A stretch of 64,000 bases of DNA from Arthrobacter sp. 35W (GTDB taxonomy: Bacteria; Actinomycetota; Actinomycetes; Actinomycetales; Micrococcaceae). The position numbers and the translations under genes are program-made. The notes under the pieces are model-generated. The model did no database searches. It saw only the letters and a program-made list of their open reading frames with translations, and was not told where the DNA came from. Below are positions 36,976 to 45,547 of this stretch, one piece after another (positions within the stretch are counted from its first letter, which is position 1; each line of letters opens with the position of its first letter). The stretch spans positions 2,082,954 to 2,146,953 of the forward strand of contig NZ_KI519454.1 in assembly GCF_000482545.1 (NCBI RefSeq). Reading direction: 5' to 3'.

Positions 36976-38379
36976 CTAGACCTCCACGTCGATTGGCCGC
37001 ACCGATGCGGCATCGCCGGCGTCCGCCGTCGTGCCTGCACCACGGGACCGTCCGCGGATCAGCAGCGCGGAGAGGACGCCGGCCAGACCGGAGCAGGAGA
37101 GAACTATCCAGGCCAGCTGATAGCTGGACGCGTTGGTTCCTGCACCGACAATCGCGATCAAGGCGGCGACGCCGAGGGCGCTGCCGATCTGCCGTGCGGT
37201 GTTGAGGACGCCGGTGCCGGTGGCGTAGGACTCCGGCGGAAGAGGGCTGACTCCCCCGGCCAGGAAGCCGGTCTGCGCTACGCCGGCACCTGCTCCCGTC
37301 ACGGCTAGCCCGGCAAACATCACGGGGACCGACTCTGCGCCTGCACCCAGGAGGAGGGCCCACAGCGCCCCGCCAAGAACGAACAGTGCGCTGCCAAGCC
37401 CTGCCAGCCAGCGCGGGCTCAGCCGCGTCCTGCCGGCAAGAAGCGCTGCGGCGACGGCGGTTCCGGGGCCGACGGCGAATCCCAGTCCTGCGACGAGCGG
37501 GCTCCAGCCCCAAACGCTCGTCAGGAACAGGCTCCCGCCGAGCAGCATGATGGCGAACCCTATGTAGAAACCGGCCATGCCCACCGCGGCAACGGAGAAC
37601 GACGCCGTCGAAAACACCCGCAGATCAACGGCGGGCGAGCCTTGAACGAGGCACCGGCGGATGAACCAGACCGTGGCTGCCAGGCTCGCCACGACCATCG
37701 TCCACAGCCGCGGACTGCCAAGTCCCCAGTCGGTGGCATAGGACAGCGCGGCAACCAAGGCCCCAATCCCCACGGCGAGCAGGCCAACTCCGACCAGATC
37801 CGGGGTCTTGGCCTCCTGACGAGGTTCTTCCTTCATCGAAATGGTGCTCAGAAGCGCAACGATCGCGATGGGTACGTTGATGACGAAGATCCACCGCCAG
37901 TCATAGCTGGACAGCAGCCCGCCAAGCACTGGCCCTGCGGCCGCGGCGACGGAGCCGCTGGCGCTCCAGATCGACACCATTTGCTTGTGCCGGCTCTGCT
38001 GGTACTGGGCCAGCAGGAGGGCGAGACTGGTGGGCACGATGAGTGCCGCACCCACGCCTTGAAGCCCCCGGGCGCCGATCAGCACGCCGATCCCCGGCGC
38101 CACGGCCGCCAGGAGCGAGCCGGCGGCGAACAGTCCGAGCCCGAATCGGAACAACCGCAGCCGACCGAACCTGTCGGCGAGCCGCCCCGAGGGAACAAGC
38201 AATGCGGCAAACGCGATCCCGTAGGCATTCAGGATCCACGACATCGTCTGCGGTGCCGCCTCCGGGAAGCTGGCACTGATCGAGGCAAAGGCCAGGTTGA
38301 CCACGAAGAGGTCGAGCGAGGCCAGCACACTGGCAAGAAGGGTCGCCGCCAACAACCAGCTGCGGCCGGACTCTTCCAT
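36976..38379 (-). CDS. MFS drug-efflux transporter, DHA2 type
   Basis: A major facilitator of the 14-helix DHA2 group (about 467 residues). Typical motifs are LASLDLFVVNLAFASI in helix 1, GRLADRFGRLRLFRFG (motif A) and QGVGAALIVPTSLALL (motif C, antiporter type). ATG 38379 gives a normal N-terminus; a GTG at 38406 in the same frame is also possible and neither has a clear ribosome site. It is divergent from an HxlR regulator with a palindrome between them, so it is probably induced by a toxic compound. Confidence 0.85.
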   Translation of the reverse strand: MEESGRSWLLAATLLASVLASLDLFVVNLAFASISASFPEAAPQTMSWILNAYGIAFAALLVPSGRLADRFGRLRLFRFGLGLFAAGSLLAAVAPGIGVLIGARGLQGVGAALIVPTSLALLLAQYQQSRHKQMVSIWSASGSVAAAAGPVLGGLLSSYDWRWIFVINVPIAIVALLSTISMKEEPRQEAKTPDLVGVGLLAVGIGALVAALSYATDWGLGSPRLWTMVVASLAATVWFIRRCLVQGSPAVDLRVFSTASFSVAAVGMAGFYIGFAIMLLGGSLFLTSVWGWSPLVAGLGFAVGPGTAVAAALLAGRTRLSPRWLAGLGSALFVLGGALWALLLGAGAESVPVMFAGLAVTGAGAGVAQTGFLAGGVSPLPPESYATGTGVLNTARQIGSALGVAALIAIVGAGTNASSYQLAWIVLSCSGLAGVLSALLIRGRSRGAGTTADAGDAASVRPIDVEV

Positions 38380-38428
38380 CTGACTTGCTTTAGGAAAGCT
38401 ATGCACGGGACAACGCTATTGGCATAAG

Positions 38429-38443
38429 CTTGCTTTAAGCAAG
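38429..38443. promoter_or_regulatory. HxlR operator candidate (perfect 7-1-7 palindrome)
   Basis: CTTGCTTTAAGCAAG is a perfect inverted repeat with a single central base. It lies in the divergent gap, 24 bp before the HxlR start codon. A half-site copy (ACTTGCTTTA, 38383-38392) lies 45 bp away at the efflux gene start. Together they would let one dimer control both genes. Confidence 0.7.
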
Positions 38444-38467
38444 TCATTGTGTGGAGAAGAGGTTTTC

Positions 38468-38962
38468 ATGGTCCTGCGTTCCGACTGGTCCCAGCAGCCG
38501 TGCCCGATCGCCCGGGGCATCAACGCCGTCGGCGATCCCTGGGTGCTGTTGATCCTGCGGGAACTTGTCGCCGGAGTGAACCGCTTCGACCAGATCCGCG
38601 AGCAGGTCGGTGCGGCCGAGAACATTCTCGCCAAGCGCCTGAAGTACATGGTGGATGAGGGACTCGCCGTCCGCACGCCCTATCAGGACGGCCGGCTGCA
38701 GAGGTTTGAGTACTTCCCCACCGAGGCCGGCGCCGACGCGCTGCCGATCCTACACGCGTACAGCCTCTGGGCCCAGAAGCACACCCCCAGTGAGGGCTAC
38801 GGGAGCCGGCTCGGCATCATCTGCCGCAGCTGCGGGCAGGAAAGCTCCAGCGGCGAGGCCTGCAGCAATTGCGGCGCAACCCTGACGACCAAGACCGTCT
38901 CGTGGATCCGGCCAACCTATGAGGACCATGCACCGCGGCCCCTCACAGAGAACGTCGCCTGA
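38468..38962 (+). CDS. HxlR-family regulator with C-terminal zinc-ribbon-like tail
   Basis: A 164-residue winged-helix regulator. The family's conserved N-terminal Cys is present (C12 in QPCPIARGI), followed by the DNA-binding part (VLLILRELVAGVNRFDQI, ILAKRLKYMVDEGLAVR). After the usual end of the domain (about residue 110) there is an added tail with two CxxC pairs (C119, C122, C132, C135: CRSCGQ and CSNCGA) that looks like a zinc ribbon. ATG 38468 follows GAGAAGAGG. It is divergent from the DHA2 efflux gene, its probable target. Confidence 0.88.
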   Translation: MVLRSDWSQQPCPIARGINAVGDPWVLLILRELVAGVNRFDQIREQVGAAENILAKRLKYMVDEGLAVRTPYQDGRLQRFEYFPTEAGADALPILHAYSLWAQKHTPSEGYGSRLGIICRSCGQESSSGEACSNCGATLTTKTVSWIRPTYEDHAPRPLTENVA

Positions 38963-39029
38963 CGGCAAAGAGTGCGCCAACGTCCGCCACGGGACGTTCC
39001 ACGTCGAGGACCCGGCTACGATCGAAGGC

Positions 39030-39647
39030 ATGGTCAAGAGAGGTTCATACGCCAAGGGTGTCGCCACGAAGGAAGATCTGCTCGATGCCGCTCTGGAAGT
39101 GGTGGGGCGCGTCGGCTATGGGCGCAGCTCGGTGCGGGAGATTGCCGAGGAAGTTGGCATCACCCACGCCGGTCTAATGCACCACTTCGGCTCCAAGGAC
39201 GTCCTCTTCCGCGAGGTCCTGCGCAAGCGGGACGAGGCCTCGCGCGCCCGGGCGGTGGAGGCGGGCATCGAACTTGGCACCCCCGAACATTTGGCCACAA
39301 CCATCCGGGCCAACGCCGATGTTCCGGGCCTGGTGCAGCTTTACGTGCGGCTTTCCGGCGAAGCGAGCGAGGAAGGCCATGCGGCCCATGCGTACTTCGC
39401 CGAACGGTACAGCGAACTCAGAGAGCTTGCCGCGCAACGCGTACGCACGTTCCAGGCCGACGGCAAGCTGCCCGCAGCGTTGGACGCCGAACGAATCGCC
39501 ACCCTGATCCTGGCTGCCGCCGATGGGTTGCAGTTGCAGTGGCTGTACAAGCGCGACCTGGACATGCCGGACCACATTGACTACATGCTTGAGGCCATGG
39601 GCCTGGTGGGGGCCTCCGCCACCACCACAGAGGCGGACGTCAACTAG
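39030..39647 (+). CDS. TetR-family regulator of the beta-glucoside cluster
   Basis: A 205-residue TetR regulator: N-terminal HTH domain (KEDLLDAALEVVGRVGYGRSSVREIAEEVGITHAGLMHHFGSKDVLFREVL), then an all-helical ligand-binding part. ATG 39030 matches the family's usual start; a possible ribosome site (GAAGG) is very close to it, so an earlier in-frame start cannot be excluded. The next gene, 268 bp downstream on the same strand, is a GH1 beta-glucosidase, with a TetR-like palindrome in between. Confidence 0.85.
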   Translation: MVKRGSYAKGVATKEDLLDAALEVVGRVGYGRSSVREIAEEVGITHAGLMHHFGSKDVLFREVLRKRDEASRARAVEAGIELGTPEHLATTIRANADVPGLVQLYVRLSGEASEEGHAAHAYFAERYSELRELAAQRVRTFQADGKLPAALDAERIATLILAAADGLQLQWLYKRDLDMPDHIDYMLEAMGLVGASATTTEADVN

Positions 39648-39771
39648 CCACGCACCCTCCCTCCTGCCGAACCCATCGGGGATCGGCCGCTTTGGCGCGC
39701 CATGATTCAGCGCCAAATGCCTGCAAACCAAGCGGTGAAAATACTTCGGAACCACCTCTTGTCCTCGAACA

Positions 39772-39785
39772 CTTACCACTGTAAG
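39772..39785. promoter_or_regulatory. Palindrome upstream of the beta-glucosidase operon
   Basis: CTTAC-CACT-GTAAG is a perfect 5-4-5 inverted repeat, 130 bp before the GH1 start, in the 268-bp gap after the TetR gene. It is a plausible TetR-family operator. No other structure stands out in this gap. Confidence 0.5.
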
Positions 39786-39915
39786 GTTTTCATAATCCGC
39801 TCTCCTCTCCCAGCGAGACGCGGTCCAGGCTTCTCCCCCATTCCGCCGTGCAGCAGCCGGGCCTCGCCCGGCACCGCCCCGCACAGGCACCCCACCCATC
39901 ACGTGAAAGGGCAGC

Positions 39916-41133
39916 ATGTCTCCCAACTTCCAGCTTCCAGAAGGCTTCCTCTGGGGCGCCTCCACCGCGGCGCACCAGATCGAAGGCATGAACGTCAACA
40001 GCGATTTTTGGGCCTACGAACACAGCGGAATGCTCCCGGAGCGCTTCATGGAAACGAGCGGCGACGCGTGCGACAGCTACCACCGCTGGCCGGAGGACAT
40101 GGACCTGCTGGCCGGCCTTGGGTTTACGGACTACAGGTTCAGCATCGAGTGGGCGCGCATTGAACCGGTGCCGGGCCAGTTCTCCAACGCCGAGATCGCC
40201 CACTATCGGCGCATGGTCGAAGGCGCCGTCGAACGCGGCCTCCGACCCATGCTGACGCTGCACCACTTCACCTGCCCGAGGTGGTTCGACGAACAGGGCG
40301 GTTGGGAATCCGACGACGCCGTGGAGCTCTTTGCGCGCTTCGTTGAAGCAGCGGCTCCCATCTTCGAAACGAACGTCGACCATATCTGCACCATCAACGA
40401 ACCCAATATGGTGGCCGGATTCGCTACTTTGCGCAAGGCCGTCCTGCAGGGCGGCGATGGGAGCGGGATGGACGACCGCAGGCCCGATGAGGCCACCACC
40501 GCGTCGCTGATCAAGGCCCACCAGGGGGCCGTGGACGTAATCAAGCGCCTCGCACCGCAGATCCAGGTCGGCTGGTCGGTGGCCATCGCGAACTACTGGG
40601 TCGTTGACGGTGGCGAACAGAAGGCGGTGGACATTGCATCGCGTTCGCGCGACGTCTTCGTCCGTGCCGCTGAAGGAAACGATTGGATTGGGGTTCAGGC
40701 CTACACCCGCGTGTTCGTCGGGCCCGACGGGCCGCTACCCGTTCCCGAGAACGCACGGAAGACCCTGACGGGCTGGGAGTACTACCCGCCGGCCCTCGGT
40801 GAATCTATCCGCAGCGTTGCCCACCTTGTGCCGGAAACGCCCATCATCGTGACGGAGAACGGCATTGCCGAAAGCGACGACGCCGTGCGGGTTGCCTACA
40901 CGTCCGGGGCCCTGGCGGGCCTGCGCGATGCCGCGGCTGAGGGGATCGACGTGCGTGGCTATTTCCACTGGAGCGCACTCGACAACTACGAGTGGGGCAG
41001 CTATGTCCCGACCTTTGGCTTGATTGCGGTGGACCGCAAGACCTTCGAACGGACGCCCAAGCCATCGGCGGCATGGCTCGGCGCGGCAGGTCGGTCGCGA
41101 TCCATCGCACTGTCCGCCGAGAGCGCCAACTAA
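39916..41133 (+). CDS. bglA: Beta-glucosidase, glycoside hydrolase family 1
   Basis: Hydrolyses terminal beta-glucosyl (or related) residues from imported beta-glucosides with retention. The 405-residue protein opens with FLWGASTAAHQIEG. The acid/base Glu is E162 in TINEPN and the nucleophile Glu is E314 in VTENGIA; the C-terminal HWSALDNYEWGSYVPTFGL is also typical. The lack of a signal peptide places it in the cytoplasm. GTGAAAGG is the ribosome site. It is followed closely by a sugar transporter and a GH3 beta-glucosidase. Confidence 0.95.
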   Translation: MSPNFQLPEGFLWGASTAAHQIEGMNVNSDFWAYEHSGMLPERFMETSGDACDSYHRWPEDMDLLAGLGFTDYRFSIEWARIEPVPGQFSNAEIAHYRRMVEGAVERGLRPMLTLHHFTCPRWFDEQGGWESDDAVELFARFVEAAAPIFETNVDHICTINEPNMVAGFATLRKAVLQGGDGSGMDDRRPDEATTASLIKAHQGAVDVIKRLAPQIQVGWSVAIANYWVVDGGEQKAVDIASRSRDVFVRAAEGNDWIGVQAYTRVFVGPDGPLPVPENARKTLTGWEYYPPALGESIRSVAHLVPETPIIVTENGIAESDDAVRVAYTSGALAGLRDAAAEGIDVRGYFHWSALDNYEWGSYVPTFGLIAVDRKTFERTPKPSAAWLGAAGRSRSIALSAESAN

Positions 41134-41166
41134 TACCTGCCTCCACTCCTATGCAAGGAACAGACC

Positions 41167-42459
41167 ATGACATCGTCGTCAGGCAATTCCAGCACCACGG
41201 CTTCACTCACCACAGTTCCTCCCCTGCAGCCGGCGGCCCAGGCGGACCGCGGAAAGACCCCCCGCCGGCTCGTCGCCACCATTGCCCCGGCCACTTTCAG
41301 CATTTCCCTCGTCTGGGGTGCCGTCCCCTCAATTCTGCTGGCCCTGCAAGTGCAGCAGGCCTTCGGCGAGGAGGCCAAGGTCGCCGTCCTGGCACTTGTC
41401 ACGACCATTGGCGCCATTGCGGCAATGCTGGCCCAGCCGATCGCCGGAGCGCTGTCAGACCGCACGCGCAGCCGATTCGGCAAGCGCGCACCATGGATCG
41501 TCGCCGGGTCCCTGTGCGGCGGGCTCGCGCTGGTCGGCATGGCCTTCGCCAACAACCTTGCGTTCCTGATCGTCGCCTGGGTGATGGTGCAGATCGGCTA
41601 CAACTTCGCCCAGGGCCCGTTGAGCGCGATCATGCCCGACCGGGTTCCGCGTTCGGTCCGCGGCACGTTTGCGGCCGTTCTGGGGCTGGGATCCATGTTC
41701 GGCTCGCTGGGCGGACAGATCTTCGCGGCGTCGCTGTCGAAGAACATCCCGGCCGCATACCTTCTGCTGGCCGGATTCGCCGTGATCGTGCTGACCCTTT
41801 TTGTGGTGTTCAACCCGGACCGCTCCAGCAAGGACGCCGCCGTCGAGCCGTTCATCCTGCGGAACTTCGCCCAGACCTTTTGGGTCAGCCCCATCAAACA
41901 CCCCGACTTCTTTTGGGCGTTCACTTCCAGGATGCTCACCTACGTCGGATACTTCGTGGTGATCGGCTACAAGCTCTACATCCTCCAGGACTATCTTGGC
42001 CTGGGCCAGGATGCGATAGGCCTCATCCCGGCGCTGGGTCTCATATCCCTTGCCGGATTGCTGGTGAGCACTCTTGCGGCCGGCCGGCTTTCGGACCGGA
42101 TGGAGCGCAGAAAGCCGTTCGTTTTCGCCTCGGGATTGATCGTCGCCACAGCCCTGTTCATTCCGCTGGTGCTGCCAACCGTGGCGGGGATGTTGATCAT
42201 GGCAGGCCTGGCAGGCTTCGGATTCGGCTGTTTCCAGGCGGTTGATGCCGCGCTCATCTCCGAGGTCCTCCCGTCCGACCGCTCTTTTGCGAAAGACCTC
42301 GGCGTGGTCAACATTGCCGTGACACTGCCGCAGATACTCGCCCCCGCCGTGGCCGGCGCCATCGTGCTGGCGTTTGGCTACGCGCCGCTCTTCCCCATCG
42401 GCGCCGCCATCGGCGTCCTCGGCGCCCTGGCCGTCATCCCCATCAAATCGGTCAAGTAG
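41167..42459 (+). CDS. MFS sugar transporter (GPH/beta-glucoside-type)
   Basis: A 430-residue, 12-helix transporter. ALSDRTRSRFGKRAPWIVAG after helix 2-3 is the signature of the glycoside-pentoside-hexuronide-like branch of sugar:cation symporters. It lies 33 bp after the GH1 gene and 64 bp before the GH3 gene, so uptake of a beta-glucoside or cellobiose-like sugar is likely. The N-terminal 35 residues are a Ser/Thr-rich cytoplasmic tail. Confidence 0.88.
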   Translation: MTSSSGNSSTTASLTTVPPLQPAAQADRGKTPRRLVATIAPATFSISLVWGAVPSILLALQVQQAFGEEAKVAVLALVTTIGAIAAMLAQPIAGALSDRTRSRFGKRAPWIVAGSLCGGLALVGMAFANNLAFLIVAWVMVQIGYNFAQGPLSAIMPDRVPRSVRGTFAAVLGLGSMFGSLGGQIFAASLSKNIPAAYLLLAGFAVIVLTLFVVFNPDRSSKDAAVEPFILRNFAQTFWVSPIKHPDFFWAFTSRMLTYVGYFVVIGYKLYILQDYLGLGQDAIGLIPALGLISLAGLLVSTLAAGRLSDRMERRKPFVFASGLIVATALFIPLVLPTVAGMLIMAGLAGFGFGCFQAVDAALISEVLPSDRSFAKDLGVVNIAVTLPQILAPAVAGAIVLAFGYAPLFPIGAAIGVLGALAVIPIKSVK

Positions 42460-42523
42460 CACCCCCTCATCCAGCTCCGAGTTCCTCGGACCACCAGTAC
42501 ATCGAGCAGAAGGACGCCCTGAC

Positions 42524-44779
42524 ATGACGAACACCAACAACACCGCCGAGCTGAGCCTGGATCAAAAGGCCGCCCTGACCTCCGGAGCCGGGTGGTGGGA
42601 CACCGTCGCCTGCCCTGAGGCCGGAATCCCCGCCGTCGTGATGTCCGACGGCCCGCACGGGGTCCGCTTCCAAGAGGCCGACGCCGACCACCTGGGCCTG
42701 TCCAGCAGCGCGCCCGCCACCTGCTTCCCGCCCGCCGTCGCCCTCGGTTCCAGCTGGGACCGCAGCCTGGCGCACCGCGTTGCCGCTGCCTTGGGCCGAG
42801 AGGCACAGTCCTTTGGCGTCAACGTTCTGCTGGGCCCCGGCATCAACATCAAGCGCAGCCCGCTGTGCGGGCGCAACTTTGAATACTTCTCGGAAGACCC
42901 GCTGCTCAGTGGGGAGCTTGGGGTGGCCTGGGTGAACGGCCTCCAGTCCCAGGGCGTCGGCGCGTCATTGAAGCACTTCGCCGCCAACAACCAGGAGACG
43001 GACCGGCTGACGGTCAGTGCGGACATCGCAGCGCGACCGCTCCAGGAAATCTACCTGAGGGCCTTCCGCCGTGTCGTGAGGGAGGCCAAGCCCTGGACCG
43101 TCATGTGCTCCTACAACCGGGTCAATGGTGTGTACGCCTCCCAGAATCCCTGGCTGCTCACCGACGTGCTGCGGGATGACTGGGGGTACGACGGCGTGGT
43201 GGTCTCGGACTGGGGCGCCGTGGTGGACAGGGTCAAGGGACTTGCCGCCGGAATGGACCTGGAAATGCCCACGTCCTCCGGCAATGGCCCCGCCCAGGTG
43301 GCCGCGGCCGTGCGCGCCGGCGCCTTGGATGAGGCAGCACTGGACCGCAGTGTGGCCCGGTTGGCCGATCTTGCCGCCAAGAGCGGCGGCGGCGCCCGCC
43401 CCGGAACCACCTTTGATCCGGCAGTCCACCATGCGCTCGCCCGCGAAGCTGCTCTCCGCAGTGCGGTGCTGCTCAAGAATGACGGAGCCTTGCTGCCCTT
43501 GGACCCGGCCACCGGAGGGAAGATCGCCGTGCTGGGCGAGTTCGCGCGCACGCCCCGCTACCAGGGTGCGGGCAGCTCCAAGGTGAACCCGACACGGCTC
43601 GACAATGCGCTGGATGCGATCACGGCGATGGCCGGCAACGCAGGGATCAGCTTCGCCCCCGGCTTCACCGTGGACGATGCCGCCGAGTCCACATCAGACT
43701 CGGCATTGCGGGAGCAAGCGGTGGCACTGGCCGCAGCGGCCGACGTCGTCCTGCTCTTCCTTGGGCTTCCCGCCAGCTACGAGTCGGAAGGCTTTGACCG
43801 GGAGCACATCGATCTGCCGAAGGAACAGACGGAGCTGCTCGACGCTGTCGTGGCCGTCAACCCAAACGTAGCCGTGGTGCTCGCGAATGGCGCAGTGGTG
43901 GGCGTTTCCGGCTGGGCGCACAAGGTTCCGGCCATCCTGGAGGGCTGGCTGGGCGGGCAGGCTGGCGGCTCGGCAACGGCGGATCTGCTGTTCGGCATCG
44001 CCAACCCCTCGGGCAGGCTCACCGAGACCATGCCGCTGCGGCTCGAAGACACCCCGGCGTATTTGGACTTCCCGGGCGAGGCCGGGCATGTCACCTACGG
44101 CGAAGGCCTGTTTGTCGGATACCGGCACTACGACGCCCGAGCGATGGAGGTTTCCTTCCCATTTGGCCATGGTCTCAGCTACACCAGCTTCGAGTACTTG
44201 GATCTGCGGATTGAAGCCACCGACGGCGGTGCCCGGCTGACTGTTGCTGTGCGCAACAGCGGCGGCCGTGCAGGACGCGAGGTGGTCCAGGCGTATCTGC
44301 AGGCGCCAGGATCCCGTGTGCAAAGGGCCGAACGCGAACTCAAGGGTTTTGGCAGCATCGAATTGCAGCCGGGTGAAACAGGCGTCGTGGTCATCACCGT
44401 TCCCCGCGACGACTTCGCCTTCTACGACACCACTGTCCAGGCGTGGCTGGTTGAGGACCTCGAGTACCGCTTCCAGGTGGGCGCATCGAGCCGCGACCTT
44501 CGGCTGGACGCCAGCATCCGGATCCACAGCGAGGACTACATCGCCCCGGTGGACAAGGAATCCAATATTGGACAGTGGCTCAGCCATCCAGTCGGTGGAC
44601 CGGCCCTGCTCCGCCTGATCGAACCGGTGCTGGCAACGTACCGCGCGGGTGCACCGGAGGGATCGCCTCGGGACAAGATGCTGATGGGGACCCGTCTGGG
44701 CCAGCTCGCCCAATTCCCCATCATCCCTGTCACCGAGGCGGACCTGGATGCTCTGATGGATCTGGTTTCCGAAAGCTAG
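42524..44779 (+). CDS. Beta-glucosidase, glycoside hydrolase family 3
   Basis: A 751-residue GH3 enzyme with the (alpha/beta)8 domain, alpha/beta sandwich, PA14-less fibronectin-III-like C-terminal domain (REVVQAYLQAPGS, ERELKGFGSIELQPGET) and a C-terminal tail of about 90 residues. The nucleophile Asp is D229 in VVSDWGAV; KRSPLCGRNFEYFSEDP and GVGASLKHFAANNQE are family hallmarks. ATG 42524 follows AGAAGGA. There is no signal peptide, so it acts inside the cell on sugars brought in by the adjacent transporter. Confidence 0.95.
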   Translation: MTNTNNTAELSLDQKAALTSGAGWWDTVACPEAGIPAVVMSDGPHGVRFQEADADHLGLSSSAPATCFPPAVALGSSWDRSLAHRVAAALGREAQSFGVNVLLGPGINIKRSPLCGRNFEYFSEDPLLSGELGVAWVNGLQSQGVGASLKHFAANNQETDRLTVSADIAARPLQEIYLRAFRRVVREAKPWTVMCSYNRVNGVYASQNPWLLTDVLRDDWGYDGVVVSDWGAVVDRVKGLAAGMDLEMPTSSGNGPAQVAAAVRAGALDEAALDRSVARLADLAAKSGGGARPGTTFDPAVHHALAREAALRSAVLLKNDGALLPLDPATGGKIAVLGEFARTPRYQGAGSSKVNPTRLDNALDAITAMAGNAGISFAPGFTVDDAAESTSDSALREQAVALAAAADVVLLFLGLPASYESEGFDREHIDLPKEQTELLDAVVAVNPNVAVVLANGAVVGVSGWAHKVPAILEGWLGGQAGGSATADLLFGIANPSGRLTETMPLRLEDTPAYLDFPGEAGHVTYGEGLFVGYRHYDARAMEVSFPFGHGLSYTSFEYLDLRIEATDGGARLTVAVRNSGGRAGREVVQAYLQAPGSRVQRAERELKGFGSIELQPGETGVVVITVPRDDFAFYDTTVQAWLVEDLEYRFQVGASSRDLRLDASIRIHSEDYIAPVDKESNIGQWLSHPVGGPALLRLIEPVLATYRAGAPEGSPRDKMLMGTRLGQLAQFPIIPVTEADLDALMDLVSES

Positions 44780-44791
44780 GTTCGGCAAAGC

Positions 44792-44832
44792 ATTCCACTT
44801 GTGCCATTGATTGATGATTCCACTTGTGCCAT
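44792..44832. promoter_or_regulatory. Two perfect 16-bp direct repeats upstream of padR
   Basis: ATTCCACTTGTGCCAT occurs at 44792-44807 and again at 44817-44832, 25 bp start to start. They lie in the 109-bp gap between the GH3 stop and the PadR start. Direct repeats this long in a short gap before a regulator gene suggest an operator pair or a duplicated promoter element. Confidence 0.65.
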
Positions 44833-44888
44833 AGTTAACCAACCGTGAGCCACATCACGTGTGAAGGTTCGATTATCGGAGACATGCC

Positions 44889-45503
44889 ATGAAGCTCGAA
44901 TACATTCTGCTCGGGGTGCTGCTGGAGCACCCCAGTACGGGGTACGACCTTAAGAAGTTCCTCGACATGCACGGCCGGTTCCTCCGCTCCAACACTCAGA
45001 TGAGCCAGGTCTACCGTTCACTGGCATCGATGGAGAAGCAGGGCTGGGTGGGCCACAGCGTGGACCCTCGTCCGGGCGCGCAGGACGCCAAGACCTACCG
45101 GGTCACGGACGAGGGAGCCACCGTGTTCCTGGATTGGCTCACCGGCCCATACCACCCGCCCACACGGTTCCAGGACCCTGACCTGACCGTCCGCCTGAGC
45201 TTCGCGGGCTTCATGAGCGCCGAGCAGCTCCTGCGGATCATCGATGTTGAGATCCAGACCCGGCAGGCCGAGATCGCCAGGTACCGGCATCGCGACCGCC
45301 GCGCGTCCTGGGCTCCGACCATCCCCTTCGATGCCGAACTCGCCGAGGCGATGGGCGAGCGCCTCCATGCCACGGGTGCAGCCGCCGTCGACACGCACGT
45401 TGCCACCCTGGTCGGACTGCGCAAGGAACTTCTGGATGGCGGCCTCTCATCGCGCTCCTTCACCTCCACGCCCGAGCAATCGACCCCCGCGGGATCCCAC
45501 TAG
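44889..45503 (+). CDS. PadR-family transcriptional regulator
   Basis: A 204-residue PadR regulator: N-terminal winged helix (LEYILLGVLLEHPSTGYDLKKFLD, then MSQVYRSLASMEKQGWVGHSV with the wing AKTYRVTDEGATVFLDWL) and a C-terminal helical dimerisation domain. It starts at ATG 44889, 44 bp before the sulfatase gene and downstream of the repeat pair at 44792-44832. It probably controls itself, the sulfatase and the transporter. Confidence 0.9.
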   Translation: MKLEYILLGVLLEHPSTGYDLKKFLDMHGRFLRSNTQMSQVYRSLASMEKQGWVGHSVDPRPGAQDAKTYRVTDEGATVFLDWLTGPYHPPTRFQDPDLTVRLSFAGFMSAEQLLRIIDVEIQTRQAEIARYRHRDRRASWAPTIPFDAELAEAMGERLHATGAAAVDTHVATLVGLRKELLDGGLSSRSFTSTPEQSTPAGSH

Positions 45504-45547
45504 TTCCCAGCCCCTGCCGGCCACCACGCCGGCCCGAAAGGACCACC

